Shown here piece by piece: positions 1-4,957 of a stretch of 5,283 bases of DNA. The stretch lies in assembly GCA_900556705.1 (NCBI GenBank), contig USPT01000070.1, positions 1 to 5,283 on the forward strand, written 5' to 3'. Source of the DNA: an uncultured Collinsella sp. (GTDB lineage: Bacteria; Actinomycetota; Coriobacteriia; Coriobacteriales; Coriobacteriaceae). Each line of letters opens with the position of its first letter. Position 1 is the first letter of the stretch. The notes under the pieces were generated by a model. It did no database searches and had not been told where the DNA came from. It saw only the letters and a program-made list of their open reading frames with translations. The position numbers and the translations under genes are program-made.

Positions 1-1
1 A

Positions 2-58
2 GCGCGAGGCCCGCCTTTCCGTTGCTCCGCAGGAGCAGGAAAGACGGGCCTCATGCGC
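2..58 (-). terminator. Long hairpin downstream of the ATPase gene, probable terminator
   Basis: Three stacked stems are visible. GAGGCCCG (6-13) pairs with CGGGCCTC (45-52), CTTTCC (15-20) with GGAAAG (38-43), and TGCTCC (23-28) with GGAGCA (32-37) around a GCA loop. Only a C/A mismatch (14/44) and a two-base bulge (21-22) interrupt it. GCGC at 2-5 can also pair with GCGC at 55-58 across a small bulge. It begins about 50 bases after the ATPase stop. No U-tract is visible on the minus strand before the window ends, so an intrinsic terminator is likely but not proven; a processing hairpin or the end of a convergent gene is also possible. Confidence 0.6.
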
Positions 59-108
59 GAGGACGTTTTCAAAGCCAAGCCCGACCCCGGCTGGAGGGGC
101 CACGAGTG

Positions 109-2061
109 CTACAGGTTCTTGACACCCATCGCGCGCATGGCGTTCAGGATGGCGATGATCGCCACGCCTACGTCGCCGAACACGGCAAGCCACATGTTGG
201 CGATGCCCAGCGCTGCCAGCACAAGGATCAGCAGCTTAATGCCCAGCGCAAAGATGATGTTCTGCCAAACAATCGCCATGGTCTTGCGTGCCACGCGGAT
301 CGCGCGGGAAATGTTGGACGGCTTGTCGTCCATGAGCACGACATCGGCGGCCTCGATCGCAGCGTCAGAACCCATAGCGCCCATGGCAATGCCCACATCG
401 GCGCGCGTAAGCACGGGCGCATCGTTGATGCCGTCGCCCACAAAGGCGAGCTTGCCCTTGCCACTCTCGGTTGCAAGCAGCGCCTCGACGCGCTCGACCT
501 TATCGCCCGGCAGCAGCTGCGCGTGGAACTCGTCGAGACTGAGTTGCTTGGCCACAGACGCCGCAACCTCCTCGCGGTCGCCCGTGAGCATGACGGTGCG
601 CTTGACACCGGCGGCGTGCAGGTCGCGAATCGTTTGCTCAGCATCGGCCTTGACGGTGTCTGCAATAACGATGTGGCCGGCGTACACGCCATCAACGAGC
701 ACATGCAGAATCGTTCCGATGACCTCGCAATCGGGCGCTTCGACTCCGGCCGCGGCGAGCATCTTTGCGTTGCCAACGACGACGTGCTTGCCGTCGATGG
801 TTGCCGTCACGCCATGGCCCGCGTCGTTGGTGGAGTCGCTTACGCGCTTGGGGTCGACCTCGCCCTGGTAGGCGACACGTACGGACTGCGCGATGGGGTG
901 ATCGGAGAACGACTCAGCAAGGGCTGCGACTTCGAGCAACGACTGCTCGGTATAGCCGGCCTCGGGGTGTACCGCGACCACCGAGAACGTGCCGTTGGTG
1001 AGGGTGCCCGTCTTGTCAAAGACGACGGTGTCCACGTCGGCGAGCGTCTCGAGGTAGTTAGAACCCTTGATGAGAACGCCCAGCTTGGACGCGCCGCCGA
1101 TGCCGCCAAAGAAACTGAGCGGCACGCTGATCACCAACGCGCACGGGCAGCTGACGACCAAGAAGGTCAGGCCGCGCAGAATCCAGTCGGACCAGGCACC
1201 GGTGACCAGGCCACCGCCGAGCGCGAGCACCGCGGCAGCGCCGGTGACGGCGGGCGTGTAGATGCGGGCAAAGCGCGTGATGAAGTTCTCGGTGCGTGCC
1301 TTCTTTTCGCTGGCATTCTCCACGAGTTCCAGGACGCGTGCGACGGTGGACTCGCCAAAGGGCTTGGTGGTGCGCACGTGGATGAGCCCCGTCATGTTGA
1401 TGCAGCCGCTGATGATATCGTCGCCGGACTTGGCGGGGCGGGGGACTGACTCGCCCGTGAGCGCGGCGGTGTCGAGTTGCGTCTCGCCCTCGACGATGAC
1501 GCCGTCGATGGGCACGCGCTCACCGGGCTTGACCACGATCACGGTGCCGACGGCGATGTCATCGGGGAAGACCTGCTCGAGTGTGCCGTCGGACTGCTCG
1601 ACGTTAGCGTAGTCGGGCGCGATGTCCATCATGGCACTGATCGACTTGCGGCTCTTGCCCACGGCGTACGCCTGGAACAGCTCGCCGACCTGGTAGAACA
1701 GCATGACGGCGGCGCCTTCGGCCATGTGCGGGTCGGTATCGGGGAAGAGCACCATGGCAAACGCGCCGATGGTCGCGACTGCCATGAGGAAGCTCTCGTC
1801 GAAGGCTTTGCCGCGGCGGATGTTGTTGAACGCCTTCTGGAGCACGTCGTAGCCGGCAATTAGGAACGGCACCAGGAACAGCACGAAGCTGGCGTAGATG
1901 TCACCCGGGGTACCGAATGCGGCGGTAAGGGCACCGAGTTCGTCGAGGGCATACACCACCGCAAAAATGCCCAGTGCTACCAGGATGCGGTTGCGCTTAT
2001 GCTCGAGTGATTCTTTTTTCTTGCGCTTCTTCTTTTTCTTTTTGGGGTCGGCGGTGGCCAT
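109..2061 (-). CDS. cadA: P1B-2 type heavy-metal (Zn2+/Cd2+/Pb2+) translocating ATPase
   Basis: A 650-residue membrane pump that couples ATP hydrolysis to export of soft divalent metals. All P-type landmarks are present: TGES (202-205, actuator domain), the transmembrane metal site CPC (305-307), DKTGTLT (349-355, D349 phosphorylated), the SDHPIA His-Pro motif (H388-P389), GHGV (415-418), MLTGD (491-495) and VGDGINDAP (541-549). About eight hydrophobic segments are visible: four before the actuator, two around CPC, two at the C-terminus. K609 in the seventh and D630-x-G632 in the eighth segment match the Zn/Cd/Pb (P1B-2) signature rather than the copper one; cadA and zntA are equally apt names. 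There is no N-terminal HMA domain; residues 7-16 are a run of Lys/Arg. The start at 2061 is preferred over an upstream ATG at 2130 because GGGAGGA lies 8 bases before it and the upstream start would read through an operator. The gene is last in a minus-strand metal module, with its own operator. Confidence 0.96.
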   Translation of the reverse strand: MATADPKKKKKKRKKKESLEHKRNRILVALGIFAVVYALDELGALTAAFGTPGDIYASFVLFLVPFLIAGYDVLQKAFNNIRRGKAFDESFLMAVATIGAFAMVLFPDTDPHMAEGAAVMLFYQVGELFQAYAVGKSRKSISAMMDIAPDYANVEQSDGTLEQVFPDDIAVGTVIVVKPGERVPIDGVIVEGETQLDTAALTGESVPRPAKSGDDIISGCINMTGLIHVRTTKPFGESTVARVLELVENASEKKARTENFITRFARIYTPAVTGAAAVLALGGGLVTGAWSDWILRGLTFLVVSCPCALVISVPLSFFGGIGGASKLGVLIKGSNYLETLADVDTVVFDKTGTLTNGTFSVVAVHPEAGYTEQSLLEVAALAESFSDHPIAQSVRVAYQGEVDPKRVSDSTNDAGHGVTATIDGKHVVVGNAKMLAAAGVEAPDCEVIGTILHVLVDGVYAGHIVIADTVKADAEQTIRDLHAAGVKRTVMLTGDREEVAASVAKQLSLDEFHAQLLPGDKVERVEALLATESGKGKLAFVGDGINDAPVLTRADVGIAMGAMGSDAAIEAADVVLMDDKPSNISRAIRVARKTMAIVWQNIIFALGIKLLILVLAALGIANMWLAVFGDVGVAIIAILNAMRAMGVKNL

Positions 2062-2069
2062 GACTCGTA

Positions 2070-2076
2070 TCCTCCC
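2070..2076 (-). promoter_or_regulatory. Ribosome binding site of the ATPase gene
   Basis: The minus strand reads GGGAGGA followed by an 8-base gap and ATG at 2061. This near-consensus site decides the start: the longer reading frame from 2130 has no comparable site and would put the operator at 2084-2105 inside the coding region. Confidence 0.85.
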
Positions 2077-2081
2077 ATTTG

Positions 2082-2105
2082 AATGTATGAACACTCGCTC
2101 ATACA
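2082..2105 (-). promoter_or_regulatory. ArsR/SmtB-type operator with overlapping -10 box, upstream of the ATPase
   Basis: A 22-bp inverted repeat (2084-2105) reads TGTATGA, 8 bases, TCATACA. On the minus strand its core is TATGAGCG-AG-TGTTCATA, matching the two operators at the repressor gene except for the central two bases. TACATT (2082-2087, 4/6 to the -10 consensus) overlaps its downstream half in the same position that TATAAT holds at the repressor promoter. No good -35 box is visible at the matching distance. I infer that the repressor controls the ATPase directly here. Confidence 0.75.
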
Positions 2106-2119
2106 ATTTCGCGAGCAAA

Positions 2120-2138
2120 GGCCGCGGCAAGCGCGGCC
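2120..2138 (-). terminator. Short hairpin terminator between the HMA gene and the ATPase gene
   Basis: On the minus strand GGCCGCG (2138-2132), loop CTTGC, CGCGGCC (2126-2120) gives a 7-bp all-GC stem followed by TTT. It lies 24 bases after the stop of the 72-aa gene and before the ATPase operator. It would separate, or partly attenuate, transcription from the repressor/HMA unit into the ATPase. The short T-tract makes it weak to moderate. Confidence 0.55.
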
Positions 2139-2141
2139 ATG

Positions 2142-2159
2142 CAGGTTGGCGTAAACCTG
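2142..2159 (-). repeat. Small inverted repeat just after the HMA gene stop
   Basis: CAGGTT (2142-2147) and AACCTG (2154-2159) are perfect inverted repeats around a 6-base loop, 2 bases beyond the stop codon. It stacks in tandem with the GC-rich hairpin at 2120-2138, and the pair may act together as a terminator or 3'-end stabiliser. The 6-bp stem alone is only suggestive. Confidence 0.35.
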
Positions 2160-2161
2160 GG

Positions 2162-2380
2162 CTAGAGAATGATCTCGCAGTCCGGCTCGGCGTCGGCCGT
2201 AAACTCTACAACGCGGTTGAGCACCTCGTCGAACTCGGCGTCATCGGCCTCGAGCGTCAACTTCTGGGTCATAAAGTTGACGGACACGGATTTGACGCCC
2301 TCGAGCTTGGCCAGCTCGTCCTGAAGCTCGCGCGCACAGTTGGCGCAGTCGATCTCATCGAGCTTGTACTGCTTTTTCAT
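2162..2380 (-). CDS. Free-standing HMA-domain metal-binding protein (DCxxC, zinc type)
   Basis: A 72-residue protein that is essentially one heavy-metal-associated (ferredoxin-like) domain. The metal loop is I10-D11-C12-A13-N14-C15, followed by a helix and the GVKSVSVNF strand (28-36) typical of the fold. An Asp directly before the first Cys is the pattern of ZntA-type Zn/Cd/Pb domains; copper chaperones normally have MxCxxC with Thr or Ser there. C68 near the C-terminus could add a ligand. The protein is strongly acidic (18 Asp/Glu against 8 Lys/Arg). AAAGGA lies 7 bases before the ATG. It starts 63 bases after the repressor stop with no clear promoter between, so the two are probably cotranscribed. 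Family knowledge: this domain usually forms the N-terminus of the pump, which here lacks it. A role as cytosolic zinc/cadmium chaperone or sensor for the adjacent ATPase is inference. Confidence 0.92.
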   Translation of the reverse strand: MKKQYKLDEIDCANCARELQDELAKLEGVKSVSVNFMTQKLTLEADDAEFDEVLNRVVEFTADAEPDCEIIL

Positions 2381-2443
2381 GGTGGGTTCCTTTCTCTGTA
2401 TTTGCGGCTTGGGTGCAGCCCGCGCTGGTACCGTGGTTGGTTG

Positions 2444-2809
2444 CTATTCGCAGATATGACTCATGCCCTGGTTGAGCATGGTGTAGACGTGATCGTCGGC
2501 AAGCGAGTAGAGGATGTTGCGGCCGTCGCGGCGGAACTTGACCAGGTGCGACTGCTTAAGCGTGCGCAGCTGGTGCGATACTGCCGACTGCGAGGTTTCG
2601 GTCGCTTCGGCGATGTCTGCCACGCAGAGCTCGCGGCCCATGAGGGCATAGAGAATCTTGATGCGCGTGGTGTCGCTGAAGACCTTGAACAGGTCAGCGA
2701 GGTCGTAGAGAAGCTCCTCGTCGGGAAGGTCCTCGGGTGAGCAGGTGGTGGGGATCACGGGCTCGGTGGCCTCGGTGTCGGGTTTCGTTTCATCAACGCG
2801 GATGCTCAT
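2444..2809 (-). CDS. ArsR/SmtB-family metal-sensing transcriptional repressor
   Basis: A 121-residue winged-helix repressor. ELCVADIAEATETSQSAVSH (60-79) followed by QLRTLK is the helix-turn-helix with the SAVSHQLR recognition helix; FRRDGRNILYSL (92-103) is the wing. The C-terminal helix has D105, H107, H118 and E121 with the spacing DxHx(10)HxxE, the complete alpha-5 zinc site of SmtB. The alpha-3 CxC of CadC-type sensors is absent: only C62 is present, plus C23 in the N-terminal arm. This predicts a zinc-type (SmtB/ZiaR-like) dimer that leaves DNA on binding metal. AAAGGA lies 7 bases before the ATG. Two operators and a consensus promoter lie immediately upstream, so autoregulation is expected. 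It heads the metal-resistance module. Confidence 0.95.
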   Translation of the reverse strand: MSIRVDETKPDTEATEPVIPTTCSPEDLPDEELLYDLADLFKVFSDTTRIKILYALMGRELCVADIAEATETSQSAVSHQLRTLKQSHLVKFRRDGRNILYSLADDHVYTMLNQGMSHICE

Positions 2810-2823
2810 TGCAATATCCTTTC

Positions 2824-2843
2824 ATATGAACATGCGCTCATAT
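2824..2843. promoter_or_regulatory. ArsR/SmtB operator, downstream copy at the repressor promoter
   Basis: ATATGA, 8 bases, TCATAT: an imperfect palindrome of the SmtB type, with half-sites TGAACA and TGAGCG around a 2-base centre. It lies between the predicted transcription start and the ribosome binding site of the repressor gene. It is the exact reverse complement of the copy at 2859-2878; the centres are 35 bp apart. Confidence 0.82.
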
Positions 2844-2855
2844 AACTTGCTTCCG

Positions 2856-2883
2856 ATTATATGAGCGCATGTTCATATGTCAA
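2856..2883 (-). promoter_or_regulatory. Sigma-70 consensus promoter of the repressor/HMA unit
   Basis: On the minus strand TTGACA (2883-2878) and TATAAT (2861-2856) are both perfect consensus boxes with a 16-bp spacer. Transcription should start near 2849, giving a leader of about 40 bases that contains the downstream operator. A consensus promoter paired with tight repression fits a switch-like metal response. Confidence 0.85.
2859..2878. promoter_or_regulatory. ArsR/SmtB operator inside the repressor promoter spacer
   Basis: ATATGA, 8 bases, TCATAT, filling the space between the -35 and -10 boxes and overlapping both ends. A bound repressor here would exclude RNA polymerase directly. It is the reverse complement of the downstream operator and shares the core TGAGCGnnTGTTCA with the ATPase operator. 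Confidence 0.85.
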
Positions 2884-3198
2884 TACAATTTGCGTTAATT
2901 TCGATGACTGCTTGCCGCCTCTGCGATTTTCTGTGGGTTGGGAGACATCGACGCAATGCTCGCCAACATATTTCGAGATGTTCGGCTAGCATGCTAAGAA
3001 AGCCACCTTGAGAAGCATTAGAACTGTTCATATTTGTACTTTATCGTGTCAAATACCGCGAGAATCAGTTCTTCCTCTACGGGAGTTCCTGCAGAATCAG
3101 TTTTATCTAAAGTTATATTGAGCATTGCTGCAGCCAATCTGGCACATCGGTGGCCGAATAAGTCGAAAAATGTAGGTGGACATCCGCAGAGATCGCCT
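2884..3198. other. Intergenic stretch between the repressor promoter and the nuclease-like gene
   Basis: About 315 bases, AT-richer than the metal module, with no gene I can support. It holds one copy of the 31-bp repeat (3151-3181), a perfect 10-bp palindrome TAGCATGCTA (2987-2996), and a weak inverted repeat AACAT/ATGTT (2965-2969/2978-2982). A minus-strand open frame ends at 3018; its only starts are a TTG at 3218 overlapping the upstream gene, or an ATG at 3125 with no ribosome binding site. No convincing terminator for the upstream gene is visible. Confidence 0.5.
3151..3181 (+). repeat. 31-bp direct repeat, copy 1
   Basis: It matches 4780-4810 at 28 of 31 positions in the same orientation; both contain TCGAAAAATGTAGGTGG. 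It lies just after the stop of the nuclease-like gene. Read on the minus strand it encodes C-PPTFFDLFG-H. The two copies bracket that gene and suggest a dispersed repeat family or the scar of an insertion. Confidence 0.75.
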
Positions 3199-4629
3199 TT
3201 AGAAGAGCGATTTCTCAATTAGATCAATAATCGTGTCGTCTTCCGTGCGGTTTTCATCGATTTTTGCGAACATGTCGCATTCCCAAGCCCCATTGATTTC
3301 CTCAGCAAGGGCCCCGACGTGTTGCATGTCGTCGGGTTCGGGCACATCGTTGATGCTCGGGTCATCAGCTTGCGGATATTGGCTTGCAATTTCGCGCTTG
3401 GCGGCCTCTTCTTCTTTGAGTGTCTCCAGGACGCGGCGACCGTATTCGAAGTAGCGCCGCAAGACAAATTGACGAAGAGTTTCTTGCAGGATGGCGAAGT
3501 TATCCGGGAGTCGACCGGGCCATATCTTCTCGCGAATGCGAATCGCTTCCATGACCCGTTTAAAAGCGGACTGCTTGAAAAACGAATGACGATTAACTGT
3601 GATAACGGCATATCCCATGTTTCGCAGCGTGTTTCGGCGCTCCTCGTCAATTGATTGCTGCTCGGGTTCGTCGTGGTAAAAGCCGTTGTATTCGATATCG
3701 GTCATCGAATTTTCGAGCAGCGCGTCGAGGTAGAAAACCGTCCGTCGCGTTAGGGCGGCGTATCTTTTGGGGACTGGGATCGGATAATCCGTTTTGATAG
3801 CGCGTATGGCTAAGCCACCCATTGACTTGGGCATTGTCAGCATCATGACAAACGCCGTTTCGAGTGGGGAGCGACAGCCTTCGTGTACATAAGAAAGTGC
3901 CTTAAGTGCTTTATTAGATCCACGATACCCCGGTGCCTCTGAAAAGAAGGCTCTGAGCTCTTCAACGCTGGTTAGGGCTGGGCGCTCGCGATATTGAGTT
4001 TCGTCGGACGTTCCAAGCGCGTAGGAGCCGCAGATTTCAAAGTAATACTCAACGAGCTCCGAAAGGTTGAGGTCGGCTGTTGCTTCTAACGCGCACAGCT
4101 TGATATCGACGATGTAGACGTTCGGCTCGAGTTCTAGGTAGCTTTCTGCATCAAACGTATAGCGCGTGCAGTGGCAGATGCAGCCCTTGCGGTGCCTTTT
4201 GGCATTATTGGAAAACGTCAGCACATGGATACGTTCAGAATCGACATTCTTTCTGTTGAGCCATGCTCGTGCCGCTTCCAGGTCGGACGTGGTCGGCGCA
4301 GACACCCTGATCTTTTCCATAGGTATGGGACCGGTCGCGTAGCTTGCGAGCGAGTTGGCTGTTTGGTATACAGCGCGTGCCGTGGTATGTGACAGAATGA
4401 TTCCCATACGCGCATGATGGCATAGCGGACGCCGCATACGCCCGAAACTTCGGGCAACGGTATTGGGGCGCGGCTTATCTTCTGCGAACGGTGGGTTTTT
4501 GAGCTGTCGTATTGAGGGAGCAGCTTTGGCTGGGGAGGTTTCTGCCGGCTGCCCCTTTTTGATGAACTTTAGTTGCGGATTCGTAGCTTCTAAGCGTTTT
4601 TGCCGACCGCTCAGATGCCTCACCAACAT
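3199..4629 (-). CDS. Hypothetical protein with a PD-(D/E)XK (DUF559/Vsr-like) nuclease-type C-terminal region
   Basis: Up to 476 residues; I recognise no exact family. Residues about 255-362 resemble a DUF559/Vsr-type nuclease fold. SPLETAF (254-260) supplies a Glu, DIEYNGFYHD (311-320) looks like the catalytic D-x-E-Y-x-G-x-x-H strand, and DEERRNTLRNMGYAVITVNR (328-347) resembles the D..R...L...G..V strand-helix of such domains. The Lys of ExK is not obvious, so catalysis is uncertain. Residues 76-205 (ILSHTTA onward, then HVLTF and the CICHC cluster at 150-154) loosely resemble the middle of AbiEi-like proteins that carry DUF559 ends. The C-terminal 80 residues are acidic and charged, probably flexible. 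The start is uncertain: ATGs at 4629, 4437 (M65) and 4407 (M75) all lack a good ribosome binding site. Residues 1-74 are K/P/R-rich with no clear domain, so the protein may begin at 4407 (402 aa). No partner toxin or methylase gene is adjacent. Confidence 0.8.
   Translation of the reverse strand: MLVRHLSGRQKRLEATNPQLKFIKKGQPAETSPAKAAPSIRQLKNPPFAEDKPRPNTVARSFGRMRRPLCHHARMGIILSHTTARAVYQTANSLASYATGPIPMEKIRVSAPTTSDLEAARAWLNRKNVDSERIHVLTFSNNAKRHRKGCICHCTRYTFDAESYLELEPNVYIVDIKLCALEATADLNLSELVEYYFEICGSYALGTSDETQYRERPALTSVEELRAFFSEAPGYRGSNKALKALSYVHEGCRSPLETAFVMMLTMPKSMGGLAIRAIKTDYPIPVPKRYAALTRRTVFYLDALLENSMTDIEYNGFYHDEPEQQSIDEERRNTLRNMGYAVITVNRHSFFKQSAFKRVMEAIRIREKIWPGRLPDNFAILQETLRQFVLRRYFEYGRRVLETLKEEEAAKREIASQYPQADDPSINDVPEPDDMQHVGALAEEINGAWECDMFAKIDENRTEDDTIIDLIEKSLF
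4441..4454. repeat. Small hairpin within the 5' part of the nuclease-like gene
   Basis: CCCGAA, AC, TTCGGG is an inverted repeat that extends to 7 bp with the flanking G4440/C4455. It lies 3 bases upstream of the internal ATG at 4437. It could influence which start is used, or be chance. Confidence 0.3.
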
Positions 4630-4856
4630 AATTTGAGTTATTCGGCCTTATCCTATACAAATGGTGCGATCGCAACGTCCTATTCGAATTGATTCAGGTA
4701 GATTTATGGGGCTTGGTTGCGAAATTAAGGCGATTTTAGCTTCGATTGCGGTTCAAGGGGCCTTGACTAGTGGTTCAGCTGGCCGAACAACTCGAAAAAT
4801 GTAGGTGGGCCAACCTGCCGACTATGTGAAGCACGCGTATTTGCTCGTTTTGATGA
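4630..4856. other. Intergenic region upstream of the nuclease-like gene
   Basis: About 227 bases without a gene. An in-frame TAA lies 15 bases before the ATG at 4629, which sets the longest possible reading frame. Visible elements are TATAGG on the minus strand near 4655 (a possible weak -10 without a good -35), a palindrome TGCGATCGCA (4665-4674), an inverted repeat TCAAGG/CCTTGA (4753-4766) and the second 31-bp repeat. I cannot place the promoter with confidence. Confidence 0.45.
4780..4810 (+). repeat. 31-bp direct repeat, copy 2
   Basis: It matches 3151-3181 with three substitutions. On the minus strand it reads G-PPTFFELFG-Q, followed shortly by LNH and a stop at about 4768. That frame is open for about 30 codons but has no ATG or GTG start and is closed upstream by a TAG inside the terminator hairpin, so this copy is probably not translated by itself. 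Confidence 0.75.
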
Positions 4857-4892
4857 AAACTAGGGTGCAGCCATAAGGCTGCGCCCTAGTTT
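4857..4892 (-). terminator. Strong hairpin terminator after the exonuclease gene
   Basis: A 16-bp stem (4857-4872 with 4877-4892) around the loop ATAA, with a single imperfect pair (T4866/G4883, a G-U wobble on the plus strand). On the minus strand it ends in TTTT and lies 65 bases after the exonuclease stop. The arms begin AAAC and end GTTT, so it could also work weakly in the other direction. Confidence 0.85.
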
Positions 4893-4957
4893 ACTGCGTG
4901 TCGGTGTGCCCAGACGGATTGCGCTGTGCCTGGCAGGCGCTCCCGCAGATGGATCGG

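Larger units (their letters stand above)
2823..2879. repeat. Perfect 23-bp inverted repeat made of two operators
   Basis: Positions 2823-2845 and 2857-2879 are exact reverse complements, separated by 11 bases (2846-2856). Identity runs past the 20-bp operators by one base on the outer side and two on the inner side. A transcript reading through from the upstream gene would fold this into a very stable hairpin, but no T-tract follows, so I read it mainly as a double operator. Confidence 0.9.

Noticed and set aside
22..1449. A 475-codon open frame on the plus strand opposite the ATPase
   Set aside because: Its translation is Arg/Ala/Gly/Asp/His-rich with no domain, it has no ribosome binding site, and it lies antisense to an ATPase with every family motif. 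It is a typical shadow frame of GC-rich coding DNA.
2010..2045. Possible programmed frameshift at the A-rich Lys codons of the ATPase N-terminus
   Set aside because: The A-runs are not in the phase of a canonical X-XXY-YYZ slippery heptamer, no stimulatory structure is visible, and the reading frame is intact without shifting.
2062..2130. Upstream ATG at 2130 as the start of the ATPase
   Set aside because: It would add 23 residues encoded by the operator and place the start inside the terminator hairpin loop, while 2061 has a strong ribosome binding site.
1898..2740. A 280-codon plus-strand open frame across the ATPase start, HMA gene and repressor
   Set aside because: It runs antisense across three well-supported genes and their regulatory sites and has no recognisable domain.
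3018..3218. A 66-codon minus-strand open frame containing repeat copy 1
   Set aside because: Its first start is a TTG overlapping the end of the upstream gene, the internal ATG at 3125 has no ribosome binding site, and the product matches nothing I know. It could be a gene remnant, but coding is not supported.
4475..4675. A 66-codon minus-strand open frame in the 5' part of the nuclease-like gene
   Set aside because: It overlaps that gene in another frame, has no ribosome binding site and a low-complexity, unconvincing product.
2823..4810. CRISPR-like interpretation of the repeats
   Set aside because: There are only two 31-bp copies 1.6 kb apart with a gene between them, and the operator pair is a mirror-image repeat with known regulatory logic. 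No regular repeat-spacer pattern exists.
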